Origin: Candidatus Helarchaeota archaeon
GTDB taxonomy: Archaea > Asgardarchaeota > Lokiarchaeia > Helarchaeales > HEL-GB-A
Assembly: GCA_013375405.1 (NCBI GenBank)
Contig: JABXJU010000025.1
Coordinates: forward strand, 1-30,737
Direction of reading: 5' to 3'
DNA: 30,737 nt
Shown here one piece after another: positions 1 through 8,792 of the stretch. Within the stretch, counting starts at the first letter, position 1, and each line of letters begins with the position of its first letter. The position numbers were made by a program, and so were the translations under genes. The notes under the pieces are model-generated. The model ran no database searches and was not told where the DNA came from. It saw only the letters and a program-made list of their open reading frames with translations.

Positions 1-202
1 AAAAAGAGCTTCTAAATCGCCAAATGGATTTTTTTCTCGGAGTTTACCATTTTATCCGCCCGCATAGTGGACTGAGACGACTGAGTGGTAAAAAAAAAAG
101 AAAGGGAAAGGCATAATCCCAATGATGGCAGCTGGAAAGACCGATCATCCCTGGACCTTGGAAGAATTCTTCTTGTTTAACTGGAAACATTTAACTAGGT
201 GA
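1..202 (+). pseudogene. 3' remnant of a DDE (integrase-core) transposase, frameshifted
   Basis: An open frame enters from the left edge (codons from base 3) and stops at 114-116. It contains the segment VYHFIRPHSGLRRL, which resembles the end of the rve/integrase-core fold, where a Y-N-F-I-R-P-H-S-x-L motif is typical. The family's expected tail (an xAMAAGxTDHxWTLEE-like stretch) appears in another frame, as PMMAAGKTDHPWTLEEF at about 119-169, and stops at 200-202. One extra A in the A10 run at 90-99 would join the two frames. The gene body lies outside the window, so the insertion-sequence family and terminal repeats cannot be named. Bases 203-429 after it are AT-rich, and I see no gene there. 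Confidence 0.6.
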
Positions 203-429
203 ATAGGACAATGTTATTAGGACACTAAGTAATTTTTGGTATACAACATTTATAATTTATAAACTAATTTATACATTAAATAGCAAAACTAGATACTGGA
301 TATCACTTTTATTTTTAAAGATGTTATTTCTTCCTAATGCTATACATTTTCATTAAACTATTTAAAAAATTATGTAAAAAATGAATAATTGCTGTAAAAT
401 AACTATTCTATTATTGTATTTTCAAGGGA

Positions 430-1500
430 TTATACAAGCTCCAAAGGTTCTAGTAATATATCTGAACCCAATTCTCTTCTTAAAATAGTTTTTGGACGGT
501 GTTTTACCTGTAAATCTTCTGAAACTTCAATTGCACACTTTGCAATATTCTTTAAATTTCTACCTATCGTTGTTAAACTTAAGATTGTACTCGAATCGGT
601 AATTTTCTTTAAAATTTCGTTTTCGGTTTGAAAATGATATTCTGATATTGTATCTACATCATTTATTATTCTATTTGCCCGCATGAAATCATTTTTAAAA
701 AAGGCTAATATAGCGTTTTGTTGCATTTTTATAATGAACTTGGACATTTTAACCAAATGTTCTTTTAATTCCGGGTTTATTCTTTTTTCTACAAGCTTTA
801 AGGATTGTTTGGCTATTTCTACTGCATAATGTGCCATTTTACTCAAATCTCGAGCTAAAACAATCCCTAAAACACAATCTATCTTTACAGAACTTGCGCA
901 AATCTCGTCAAAATTCACTCTATTACTTAAGGATAAATTTAATTGCCTTAGCATTAAAAAATACAATTTATCAACTTGCTTTTCTCTATTGATAACGTCC
1001 TTAGCAAGAATTTCATCGCTCTCATTAAAAGATTTCATTGCATCCACATGCATTGAATTTACAAGCATATATATTCTTCTTATCAAGATGTGTAAGGGAA
1101 ATTTTGTTGGATCCACCAATATTCTAATAGTGATTTTGTTTGAGAATTCTTCAGAAACTTCTGTTCCTATTAAATTTGCGGTTGCAAGTTCAATTAAAAT
1201 CTTTTTTTCTACTAAGATAGTATTCTTAGATAGGATCACAATTACATCCGCACCTTGAATATATGAGCTTTTTATAGCTCGTTCTAATGATTTTTTTTCG
1301 GGATAATCTTCTAATTGGACAATAAATTCGCTATAATATATTTTTTGTAGTTTTAATGGATTTACTCGTAATGCTCCATCTTCTTCAACAGAGAATACTA
1401 ACTTTTCACCCTTCTTTAAATCCTGATTTGTAACCCATGGCTTTGGTAAGGTTATAAAGAAACTTCCACTTGCTGTGTTTTGAATTTTTCTTACTTCCAT
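430..1500 (-). CDS. AbrB/SpoVT-domain PhoU-like phosphate regulator
   Basis: A 356-aa protein. Residues 1-50 form a swapped-hairpin AbrB/SpoVT-like DNA-binding domain (VRKIQNTASGSFFITLPKPW, then a KKGEKLVFSVEEDGALRVNP-like strand pair). The rest is helical and resembles two PhoU repeats (about 140-335, with segments such as INREKQVDKLYFLMLRQ and ARDLSKMAHYAVEIAK). This architecture is common in archaea and is usually annotated as a phosphate uptake or phosphate-signalling regulator. No pst transporter genes are adjacent, so the regulated target is unknown. The start is well supported by a strong Shine-Dalgarno sequence (AGGAGGT on the minus strand at about 1509-1515). It is transcribed divergently from the coiled-coil gene at 1673. 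Confidence 0.8.
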   Translation of the reverse strand: MEVRKIQNTASGSFFITLPKPWVTNQDLKKGEKLVFSVEEDGALRVNPLKLQKIYYSEFIVQLEDYPEKKSLERAIKSSYIQGADVIVILSKNTILVEKKILIELATANLIGTEVSEEFSNKITIRILVDPTKFPLHILIRRIYMLVNSMHVDAMKSFNESDEILAKDVINREKQVDKLYFLMLRQLNLSLSNRVNFDEICASSVKIDCVLGIVLARDLSKMAHYAVEIAKQSLKLVEKRINPELKEHLVKMSKFIIKMQQNAILAFFKNDFMRANRIINDVDTISEYHFQTENEILKKITDSSTILSLTTIGRNLKNIAKCAIEVSEDLQVKHRPKTILRRELGSDILLEPLELV

Positions 1501-1672
1501 TTCAATTAACCTCCTAATTGAATTGTAAATTTTTTCTAGTTGAAGTAATAAGATTTCTATATAAAGTATACAGAAAACTAATATTTATAATTTCTTCATC
1601 TGGTATATACTCTTTTTACGGAAAGTATAATTTTATTCTGTACCAAATAAAATATGAGGATAAAAAAAAAAA

Positions 1673-2095
1673 GTGAAAAAAATGGTAACAGAAAAATTGT
1701 TTTGGAAAGAAAGTTATGAAGAAAAGGATTTAACGAGCGAAATCGAATTAGAATCAGAAAAAGAAAAATTAGATGCAAAAAGTTCTACCTACGTACATAA
1801 AGAAATAGCGAAAAAACCAGTTGCATTTGATTTTACTTATATTAATAATCTACTTTCAAATATGGAAACTCTAGAGGAAAAAATCAAGTGGTTACGAAAA
1901 TTTAAGACACAACTACAGCAAAGCCAAAAAGCTATGGCTTTTAATTCTTGGAACCTTGCGACTTCTAGAGAACTTGAAAATCAACATAAATCTATGACTC
2001 CTTATATACAAACAATATCACTCGCTATTAGGGAAGTTCAAAAGAAAATTCGGGTGTTATTAGAGAAAAGGAAGAGAACTAAATATAGAAAATAA
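1673..2095 (+). CDS. Small coiled-coil protein, paralogue of the gene at 8905
   Basis: 140 aa and no recognised family. The N-terminal 50 residues are highly charged (Lys/Glu-rich) and probably disordered. The C-terminal part (about 57-135) is helical with coiled-coil character. That C-terminal part is clearly related to the protein at 8905-9405: both carry LLS-x-M, then E-x-I-x-W-L, a QLQQ stretch, an S-x-x-PY-x-Q motif and an A-I-x-E-x-x-KKIR-x-L end. The start is GTG at 1673, chosen because GAGGA (1656-1660) lies 12 nt upstream. The in-frame ATG at 1682 is an alternative. It may be co-transcribed with the small ORF at 2111 and with lpdA. Function unknown. Confidence 0.65.
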   Translation: MKKMVTEKLFWKESYEEKDLTSEIELESEKEKLDAKSSTYVHKEIAKKPVAFDFTYINNLLSNMETLEEKIKWLRKFKTQLQQSQKAMAFNSWNLATSRELENQHKSMTPYIQTISLAIREVQKKIRVLLEKRKRTKYRK

Positions 2096-2110
2096 ATTAT
2101 GAGGCTTACG

Positions 2111-2269
2111 ATGAATCAAAAAAGCGAAGATAATACACTTGATTGCAATCAGGAGGATTGGACAATCGTACATAATTCCTATAATACAGAAATATTCTTA
2201 CAATTTTGTAATAGATTTATAATCAATTTGAATAAAAGAAGGAGAATGAGATTTAATGGCAAATTCTAA
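2111..2269 (+). CDS. Possible 52-aa small protein between the coiled-coil gene and lpdA
   Basis: A short open frame starts at ATG 2111. It is preceded by GAGG (2101-2104) at a 6-nt spacing, which is a good archaeal ribosome-binding site. It begins 15 nt after the upstream stop and overlaps the lpdA start (2256) by 14 nt, an arrangement that would allow translational coupling. The product has an acidic N-terminal third, a middle with aromatic residues and two Cys, and a basic C-terminus (NKRRRMRFNGKF). I recognise no family. The ribosome-binding site and gene order support it, but composition alone cannot prove it is coding. Confidence 0.35.
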   Translation: MNQKSEDNTLDCNQEDWTIVHNSYNTEIFLQFCNRFIINLNKRRRMRFNGKF

Positions 2270-3857
2270 ACTTTCAACGAGTTCTTCTGATAAAAATTTG
2301 GAAATATATGATATAGTTATTATTGGTGGTGGACCTGGAGGCTATCATGCGGCTATCAGAGCTTCCCAATACGGTGCAAAAGTTGCCTTAATAGAGAAAG
2401 ATCGTGTAGGCGGAACGTGTTTAAACAGAGGATGTATTCCAACCAAAGCGCTCTACAGTTCCGCAAAATTACTAGAAGATATTCGGAAGAAATCTAATAA
2501 ATTCGGAATAAACCTCTCAGGCGAACCAAAAGTAGATTTCGAAAAGGTAGTTAACAATAAAAATCAACTAATCATTAAAATGGTCGGTGAAATAGAGCAG
2601 CTACTTGAGAAAAATGGGGTGAAATTATACCATGGCTTTGGCTCGATTCTTGGAGGCAATATAGATTCTGGATTTGATATAGGAGTTAAAGGTGAAGAAA
2701 CAACCCAGATTAAAGGAAGAAGGGTGATTATCGCAACAGGCTCCAAACCTGCATTAATCCCTGCCTTTAACATTGATCACGAACGGATTCTAACAAGCGA
2801 CGATGTATTAGATGGAAATTTTAAAGTCGTTCCAGAAAGACTTCTTATAATTGGCGGGGGTGTAATTGGATGTGAATTCGCCTATATTTTTAACCAATTG
2901 GGTTCTAAAGTTGTGATTCTCGAATATTTAGATACTATTTTAGCAAATGAAGAAAAATTAATCGTTAAAGAATTAAAGAAAAAGTTTAAAGAACTGAATA
3001 TTGAAATCCATGAAAATGTAAATTGTTTGAGTATAAAAAATATAGGATCTCAAGTTGAAGCCATTTCGTGTTCTGCCAAAGTCCCTCGAGATCAAATCGA
3101 ATCAGCCGAAAAAAGTAATTTTATGGCGGATTATTGTCTTATATCAATCGGTAGGGCAAAAGAATCAAAAGGGATTGGTCTTGAGAATACTAACATTAAA
3201 ATTGAACGGGATCAAATTGTAGTAGATCCCGCTACTCTTGAAACCTACGAACCAGGTATTTATGCCATAGGTGACGTAACTGGTGGCCTTATGCTTGCGC
3301 ATGTGGCAAGTTATGAAGGCGATGTTGCGATCTGTAATTCACTTGCCAGTTTAGAGGGATTTGATATAGAGTCCGCTAGAGCCGTATATGATGTCGTGCC
3401 TGCAACCATTTTCACAAATCCAGAAATTGGCTCTGTAGGATTAAGAGAAAAAAATGCACGCGTTCTAGGTTACAAGGTTTTTATTGGGCGGTTCGCATAC
3501 CAGGCTTTAGGAAAAGCTAAATGCCAAGGCGAGGAAGAAGGCTTTATGATGGTCATAGCAGATCAGGAGACGGATGAAATATTAGGGGCTTCTTGTATTG
3601 GTGCAGAAGCGCCTGAGCTTATATCCGAGATTGCTTTAGCTATTAATAATAATCTTACAGTCCACGATATAACACACACAATTCATAGTCATCCAACTAT
3701 GTCTGAAATGGTCCTTGAAACCTGTGAAGATGTTCATGGGTTGTCAATCCATAAGGCTAGACGGCGAAGGGAACCTGCGATTTTGTATAAAGAAATTTCT
3801 CCAGAAGTTCTTGCATCATATATATTTCCAAATCTGAATTTCAATATTGAAAGGTGA
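2256..3857 (+). CDS. lpdA: Dihydrolipoyl dehydrogenase (E3), class I flavoprotein disulfide reductase
   Basis: 533 aa, somewhat longer than the usual 450-480. It regenerates lipoate disulfide from dihydrolipoate with FAD and NAD+, as the E3 part of 2-oxoacid dehydrogenase or glycine cleavage systems. Seen in the sequence: an N-terminal FAD Rossmann motif (VIIGGGPGGYHAA, about 21-33), the redox-active disulfide GGTCLNRGCIP (C55, C60), a second nucleotide-binding motif (LIIGGGVIGCEFA, about 197-209), the FAD motif YAIGDVTGG, and the catalytic His-Glu pair in HTIHSHPTMSE near the C-terminus. A GGAG at 2241-2244 precedes the ATG by 11 nt. No E1/E2 or lipoyl protein genes are adjacent, so its partner complex is unknown. 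A T-rich stretch follows the stop. Confidence 0.92.
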   Translation: MANSKLSTSSSDKNLEIYDIVIIGGGPGGYHAAIRASQYGAKVALIEKDRVGGTCLNRGCIPTKALYSSAKLLEDIRKKSNKFGINLSGEPKVDFEKVVNNKNQLIIKMVGEIEQLLEKNGVKLYHGFGSILGGNIDSGFDIGVKGEETTQIKGRRVIIATGSKPALIPAFNIDHERILTSDDVLDGNFKVVPERLLIIGGGVIGCEFAYIFNQLGSKVVILEYLDTILANEEKLIVKELKKKFKELNIEIHENVNCLSIKNIGSQVEAISCSAKVPRDQIESAEKSNFMADYCLISIGRAKESKGIGLENTNIKIERDQIVVDPATLETYEPGIYAIGDVTGGLMLAHVASYEGDVAICNSLASLEGFDIESARAVYDVVPATIFTNPEIGSVGLREKNARVLGYKVFIGRFAYQALGKAKCQGEEEGFMMVIADQETDEILGASCIGAEAPELISEIALAINNNLTVHDITHTIHSHPTMSEMVLETCEDVHGLSIHKARRRREPAILYKEISPEVLASYIFPNLNFNIER

Positions 3858-3865
3858 AATTCAAA

Positions 3866-3900
3866 TATCTTTTTTTTTCATTTCATCACTTTTTCTTTAA
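3866..3900 (+). terminator. T-rich archaeal-type terminator after lpdA
   Basis: Just after the lpdA stop there are clustered T-runs (a run of nine T, then further runs of three to five). Archaeal RNA polymerase commonly terminates at such U-tracts without needing a hairpin. This is assigned from sequence composition and position only. Confidence 0.35.
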
Positions 3901-3918
3901 ACAACGGAGATTTAGATA

Positions 3919-4003
3919 ATGGATAAAAAAGCTGTATATATTCGTCCTTATTGTTGTTATACCTGTAGGAATTATTATACCTGTTTTAGTTTTTAGAGGT
4001 TAA
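3919..4003 (+). pseudogene. Micro membrane protein frame, apparently broken by one missing A
   Basis: GGAG at 3906-3909 precedes an ATG at 3919 by 9 nt. As written, the ATG frame gives a 25-residue Cys/Tyr-rich peptide ending at 3996. If the A6 run (3925-3930) had seven A residues, the frame would instead read MDKKK followed by LYIFVLIVVIPVGIIIPVLV and FRG, ending at 4003. That is a convincing single transmembrane helix with a basic N-terminus. I therefore suspect a 28-aa one-helix membrane protein with a one-base deletion. No function can be assigned. Confidence 0.3.
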
Positions 4004-4017
4004 GGTTAGAATTTAAT

Positions 4018-5330
4018 TTAATGAGTTGCGCATGATATACAGGGATCAAAGCTTCTCAAAATCATTTGCGCATGCAGCTTTACTTGTTCTAAATCCTGAA
4101 CTTCGTCATAATATCGTTTACTCTCTCGTGTAAGTATCTCGTTTATAGTGGGAATATTAATTTCAGTGGCAACTAAGAGTTTTACATCTTCGAGTTCCAA
4201 TTTCTTATTTACCTGATAATGATGGATCAAGGTGCCTCGAGGTGCTTCAACGACCCCTATACCCTGAGTGTTTTTGATAGAATTTAGTGGTGCAATCTCG
4301 ATTGGTTCAGTGAGTTTTGGATTTTCAAGTATAGCTAATCCGTCATATATATTTACCATGATTTCGATTAAGCGAAGATAGTTGGAGTATAGTAAATTTT
4401 TCCGCCATTTTACATCTAAATAATCAAAGTCGCGCTCTATTTCACCAACCCATAATCTTCAATTATATTATATCGTGATATCGGGCCCACAAACAGCCTA
4501 GAATCCTCAATCACAGAATATATTCCTGGTAATTGTCCAGGGACATCATCTCTCCAATTAAGATGTTTTGGATAATCTTCAACAGAAAAATCGGCTAGTA
4601 CTTTTTTATTTTGTTTTAATTGTAGAACCCCATTATATCGATCATATTTTCTTCGATTATGTAGAGCAAGAAAGGTATGATCTTTTAGGGATAATTCAGT
4701 TGGCGGCTCATCTTGAGCGAAAAGTTCTTTAAATCTCTCCAAAACTTCTTTTATATTACTTAATGCTTGTTGCAGATATTTGCGGCCTATTCCTATACTT
4801 TTTTTAGAAGGTGCATGGGATATCCCTCCGATAACTGGAGTTATAGGATGAGCAGATCTGCCGCCAAAAATCGTGATGAGTTCCTTTCCAAGCTTAATTA
4901 GTTCAAATATATTTTTAGTCAAATTTGGATCAAATCGGAGTAAATCCTCTAATGGTGTTGGATTGGATTGTCCTTTGAGCAGGACAAAGAGATCAGGAAG
5001 TGCTTGAAAAAAGAAATGTATTGAATGCGAATTGATCAGTTCCCCCGTCATCAAAAGGCGGCGCAGTAGAATGGACTGGTCAGATGGCTCAAGTTCAAAC
5101 ATTTTTTCAATTCCTTTACAACTGGCAATAGCATGGGATGCATAACATAGGCCACAGACCCGTGAGATAATTCTGGGGACATCAATTATTTTTTTATTAG
5201 AAAGGATATTCTCAAATCCCCTATAACCTTTAATATCAAAATATACTCCTGAAATCTCATTTTCTTGGAGCGTAAATCGCAAGGATCCATGGCCTTCAAC
5301 TCGTGTACACAGTGTAACTGTCTTTGGCAT
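4018..5330 (-). pseudogene. mvhA: F420-non-reducing [NiFe] hydrogenase large subunit MvhA, interrupted by a one-base frameshift
   Basis: The catalytic [NiFe] subunit of the MvhADG hydrogenase, which passes electrons from H2 to heterodisulfide reductase. The N-terminal part (5330 down to about 4445) carries the L1 motif RVEGHG and the L2 nickel ligands RVCGLCYASH (C59, C62). The C-terminal part (about 4458 down to 4018) ends with the L5 ligands DPCISCATH. The first frame stops at 4437-4439. The homologous continuation (ERDFDYLDVKW and so on) is open in the next frame, upstream of its first ATG at 4359, so this is a shift inside 4440-4458 and not a natural two-gene split. One extra G in the GGG run at 4449-4451 would restore one protein of about 437 aa. 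The start is ATG 5330, 7 nt after the mvhG stop. The protein ends exactly at the last ligand His, with no cleavable extension. Confidence 0.85.
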
Positions 5331-5337
5331 CTTTATA

Positions 5338-6087
5338 TTATCCTTTACCAATTTTAGGTTTTGCAAATCTAAAAAAAATCGCATTATATCTGCGTAAATT
5401 CCTGGAGAGTTTGAGAACACTCAGGAAATTGATTATATTAGCTGTAAAATCTTGTGCCACTGGTCCCATGCACCCCTCACAAGGTAGTCCCCTTTCAATA
5501 CATTGATGATCACAGCCATCTCGTACAACAGGCCCTAAACATAAGATTTTATCCTTCAAAAAACAGTGTATTCTCGGTTCTGCTTTAAATTTTGGCTGTA
5601 ATTGAATAATTTGTTCCTGATATTCTAATTCCGATTCGCCTCGAAGAGGACAGTTAGCACATAAATTTATTTCCGGGAGGCTTATTTCTTTATTTTCCAA
5701 TAATCTTATTAAATTGTTACCCAACAATTTTAGAGGTGGAGGACAGCCTGGTATGAATCCATCAATTTCTATGTAATCTGATATTGAAGCTGCCTTTTTT
5801 TTGGTTGAAAGGCTAAGAATTCCACCAAATGAAGCACAAGTTCCCAGTGCAATAACCTTCTTAGAATTTTTTCGAATTTCCTTGAGAATTTCAATTTCCC
5901 CCTCCTCTGAAACACAACCTTCTATCAATGCCATGTCAACTTCTTGAATTTTTGTCTGATCCATTAAAAAAGGCGAATAAACAACATCAAATCGTTCAAA
6001 AAATTCTGGAAGTATATCTAATGCTAAAAGTGTTCCAATACAACCACTACAACTAATTAACGAAGCAATTAAAACTTTATTCTTCAC
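5338..6087 (-). CDS. mvhG: F420-non-reducing [NiFe] hydrogenase small subunit MvhG
   Basis: 249 aa. This Fe-S electron-transfer subunit carries electrons from the NiFe site of MvhA toward MvhD/HdrA. Seen: an N-terminal proximal-cluster pair SCSGCIGTL (C13, C16), GTCASFGG, PGCPPP, CANCPLRGE, and a Cys-rich C-terminal half (GPVVRDGCDHQC, LPCEGCMGP), as in group 3c hydrogenase small subunits. The start is GTG at 6087 and overlaps the end of the HdrA fusion by 11 nt, so the two genes are translationally coupled. mvhA follows 7 nt after its stop. The cytoplasmic location is supported by the absence of a twin-arginine signal. Confidence 0.88.
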   Translation of the reverse strand: MKNKVLIASLISCSGCIGTLLALDILPEFFERFDVVYSPFLMDQTKIQEVDMALIEGCVSEEGEIEILKEIRKNSKKVIALGTCASFGGILSLSTKKKAASISDYIEIDGFIPGCPPPLKLLGNNLIRLLENKEISLPEINLCANCPLRGESELEYQEQIIQLQPKFKAEPRIHCFLKDKILCLGPVVRDGCDHQCIERGLPCEGCMGPVAQDFTANIINFLSVLKLSRNLRRYNAIFFRFAKPKIGKG

Positions 6088-8653
6088 TTTTAATCTCTTC
6101 TATTAAATTATAATAAAATTCATCCACTATTTCAGCAAATTTGGTGCCCTGATCCGCACTCAACGATTCCCGTATCAGGCGTTTCTTCGCAAAAGGACCG
6201 ATTACATCCTGAATCAACTTTATTTTTTTCCTAACTTTCTCAATTCCATCAATATACCGACATGAATCCCGCCCACACCCAATGACTATGACACCATCAA
6301 ATTCACATTCAAACGCATGGAGGATAAAATTGGTATCTACTCGCCCAGAACATGGCACCTCAATTATGAATGTATTTGGATTGTACTGTATTTTTTTCAG
6401 CCCCGCTTCATCCGCCGCCCCATATCCACATGAGTGGCAGCAAAATGCAAGAATCTTCGGTTTTGCTTTAGCTTTCGAAAGAACTTCAATAGTTTTTTGT
6501 ATTTTTTCAGTGCTATCAATATTCATTTCGAGTGATTTCGTGGGACATACACTCACACACATCCCACATCCCTTGCATTTAAACTTATCTATCATTACCT
6601 TATCGGATTCAAGTGTAAGGGCATTATATGGGCAGGAAATGACACATAATCCGCATAAACCACACCGCTCATTAACTATTTCAATACCACTGGATTCTGA
6701 GGTTAAATAATCTTGTGATAACAATGAAATAACTTTCAATGCCACATAATTCATTTGTGCGATTGTTGAATTATAGCCTGATGGTCCCATTGCTGTTCCT
6801 CCACCATATATACCAGATGCAAAAGTTTCCCCACTCATGAACCCGTTATCATCTAACGAAAAATCTAGTACTTTCCGTAAATCCTTCAAATCCTTATTCG
6901 GAACTATGTTAACGTTCAAAATTATTAAATCACTTGGGTATGAATGGGAAACAGTAACGTTATTTTCATCTTTCGTTTTAGTAATTATGATATTAGGCCC
7001 TCCCTTTATTTCTTTTATTTCAATTTCCTGAACATAATGAACCCTCCGATCGTTTGGATCGAGGAGCAGCTTGAATTTATCCTTTATTTTAGATAAATCA
7101 TAAAAAATATCCACCTTACAAAATGGTAGCTTCTCTCTAATAAAATCTAAATATTTCAACGCGACAAGATCGCTAAAATGTGCGGCATAATTTGGAGGAC
7201 CTACATTTTGAAATATGGAAATTGAAATCGGGGATTCATTATCAGATAATTTTAAAATTTCCCCCTCTGTAGGACCACCAGATGCTAATATCCGCTCGAA
7301 TTCTGGAGATGTAATGATGTCCTTTTGGGGATTATATTTGTACCGTTTTAATTCCCCCTTCATATCATAATATAAATCTGCTCCAATTGCCACTACTTTC
7401 GCCCCTACCTTGATCCGGATCTTTTCGGGATTCTGATTCAAGTCAATTGCATTATTGACACAAGCTTTTTCACAAATTCGGCATTGGTGACACGTCTCAA
7501 TATCCTCTCGATCAATTACTGCCACATAGGGGTATGCTTGAGTGAAGGGGATATAAATCAATTTCCGATTGCTGAGCCCAAACTCATACTTATTACTCTT
7601 CTCAATTGGACACAGATAAGTACATTGCTTACAACCAGTACATTTCTGTTCATCCACGAACCGTGGCTTTTTAATTAAATCAATTGTGAAATTCCCAACC
7701 TCACCAGATACTTTTACAATTTCTGTCTTTGATAAAATCTCTATATTTTCTTCTTGAACCAGCTCTCCGATTAGCTCCGAGAGAAAACAGATCGAACAAT
7801 CCCCCATCCCATAAATCCGGCTCCAAAGCGCTACCTTACCTCCTAGAGTAGGCGATTTCTCAATCAAATAAACTTTAATTCCCGCCCTTGCTAAATTTAG
7901 GGCAAGGGTCATTCCTGCAATTCCCCCACCTAGAATTGCACAGCTTTTTTCTACCTCTACCCGCTTAACTTGCACACTTTTCTGCAGTTTAACCCTTTCG
8001 ACCGCTACCTCAATCAAAATTTGTGCCTTTTTTAATGCCACCACCGGATCAGGTTGATGCACCCATGCACATTGTTCGCGAATATTCGCGATCTCAATAT
8101 TTGGATGATCAATCACATCCTCAAATATCCTATGAAATATATGTTTATGTGAATTTGGTGAGCAGGCAGCTATTACAATTTTATTCAAATAATTATCTTT
8201 ACACCAATCTGTGATTTCCTTCAAATTCTTAACTTGACATAAATTATCCAGTAATTTTACGGACACAACACCCGGGATTTTTTTCGTATAATTCTCTAGT
8301 GCTTGCACATCAATTGTAGAAGATATTTCCGTATAGCAGTCACAAATGACCACTCCCACCCGGTTGATTTCACTCTTCCGCGTATCTAGATGCTCGAGAT
8401 CTTCCCCCTCAAGAAGGCGTTTATTTATGTTAAATATTTGCATAATTTTTTTGCCTTCTTCGGTAAGGTAATATGCCTTCTTCTCCTTACCTAACAAATT
8501 TCCGAGCTTTTTTAAGTGAAAATTTAATTGCCCTGTCGTTTCGAGCCCAAGCTTTTCCATTAAATCCGAATAAGAGATATATCCTTCTTTCTCTACTATC
8601 TGCAATAATTTCTGCCGTAATGGATGTGCCAAAATCGTGTAAATATCAATCAT
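6077..8653 (-). CDS. hdrA: Winged-helix / HdrA / MvhD three-domain fusion
   Basis: About 858 aa. Numbering here counts from the outer ATG at 8662. Residues 1-80 resemble an ArsR-type winged helix (LAHPLRQKLLQIVE, TTGQLNFHLKKLG). Residues 100-240 correspond to the HdrA N-terminal domain. Residues 241-275 hold the FAD motif (AILGGGIAGMTLALN; GG at 274-275). Two ferredoxin-like cluster motifs follow at C341-C351 and C391-C401, and two more at C667-C677 and C696-C706. Residues 735-822 match MvhD (CCHSCGYGAAD, EVPCSGRVD, GCGRDSCRY). HdrA bifurcates electrons between ferredoxin and heterodisulfide, and MvhD is its link to the hydrogenase, so electron-transfer function follows from the family. A DNA-binding domain on the same chain is unusual and suggests redox-dependent autoregulation, which is inference. 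I prefer ATG 8653 because AAGGT lies 9 nt upstream. First gene of the operon with mvhG and mvhA; hdrBC are not nearby. Confidence 0.88.
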   Translation of the reverse strand: MIDIYTILAHPLRQKLLQIVEKEGYISYSDLMEKLGLETTGQLNFHLKKLGNLLGKEKKAYYLTEEGKKIMQIFNINKRLLEGEDLEHLDTRKSEINRVGVVICDCYTEISSTIDVQALENYTKKIPGVVSVKLLDNLCQVKNLKEITDWCKDNYLNKIVIAACSPNSHKHIFHRIFEDVIDHPNIEIANIREQCAWVHQPDPVVALKKAQILIEVAVERVKLQKSVQVKRVEVEKSCAILGGGIAGMTLALNLARAGIKVYLIEKSPTLGGKVALWSRIYGMGDCSICFLSELIGELVQEENIEILSKTEIVKVSGEVGNFTIDLIKKPRFVDEQKCTGCKQCTYLCPIEKSNKYEFGLSNRKLIYIPFTQAYPYVAVIDREDIETCHQCRICEKACVNNAIDLNQNPEKIRIKVGAKVVAIGADLYYDMKGELKRYKYNPQKDIITSPEFERILASGGPTEGEILKLSDNESPISISIFQNVGPPNYAAHFSDLVALKYLDFIREKLPFCKVDIFYDLSKIKDKFKLLLDPNDRRVHYVQEIEIKEIKGGPNIIITKTKDENNVTVSHSYPSDLIILNVNIVPNKDLKDLRKVLDFSLDDNGFMSGETFASGIYGGGTAMGPSGYNSTIAQMNYVALKVISLLSQDYLTSESSGIEIVNERCGLCGLCVISCPYNALTLESDKVMIDKFKCKGCGMCVSVCPTKSLEMNIDSTEKIQKTIEVLSKAKAKPKILAFCCHSCGYGAADEAGLKKIQYNPNTFIIEVPCSGRVDTNFILHAFECEFDGVIVIGCGRDSCRYIDGIEKVRKKIKLIQDVIGPFAKKRLIRESLSADQGTKFAEIVDEFYYNLIEEIKSEE

Positions 8654-8715
8654 TGTTATCATACCTTACTAGGTAAAATTTTCAGAAATAGAACTTTGAC
8701 AATTTTTTTATCAAA

Positions 8716-8758
8716 AAGTTGACAATTTTTTTCATCAAATCCTTTAAAACAAATTCTA
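8716..8758. promoter_or_regulatory. Two tandem TTGA-N11/12-TCAA palindromes, candidate operators of the HdrA operon
   Basis: Unit 1 is 8716-8734 (TTGA, 11 nt, TCAA). Unit 2 is 8739-8758 (TTGA, 12 nt, TCAA). Their interiors are nearly identical (CAATTTTTTT), and they start 23 bp apart, about two helical turns. They lie 63-105 bp upstream of the start of the winged-helix HdrA fusion, and read on the minus strand they give an A/T-rich stretch that could overlap its TATA element. Placement and symmetry fit binding by a dimeric winged-helix protein. The background is very AT-rich, so chance cannot be excluded. Confidence 0.45.
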
Positions 8759-8792
8759 ATGTGCTAATAATTTTCTTGTCATAAAAACATTT

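Noticed and set aside
4018..5330. Natural two-gene split of the hydrogenase large subunit, as with VhuA/VhuU
   Set aside because: The VhuU-type split is close to the C-terminal ligand motif. Here the break is about 145 residues before the end, homologous coding continues across it in another frame, and no start codon or ribosome-binding site suits the second part.
6282..6710. 142-codon plus-strand ORF opposite the HdrA fusion
   Set aside because: Shadow of the strongly supported minus-strand gene; its composition follows the complement of Cys/Gly-rich HdrA codons.
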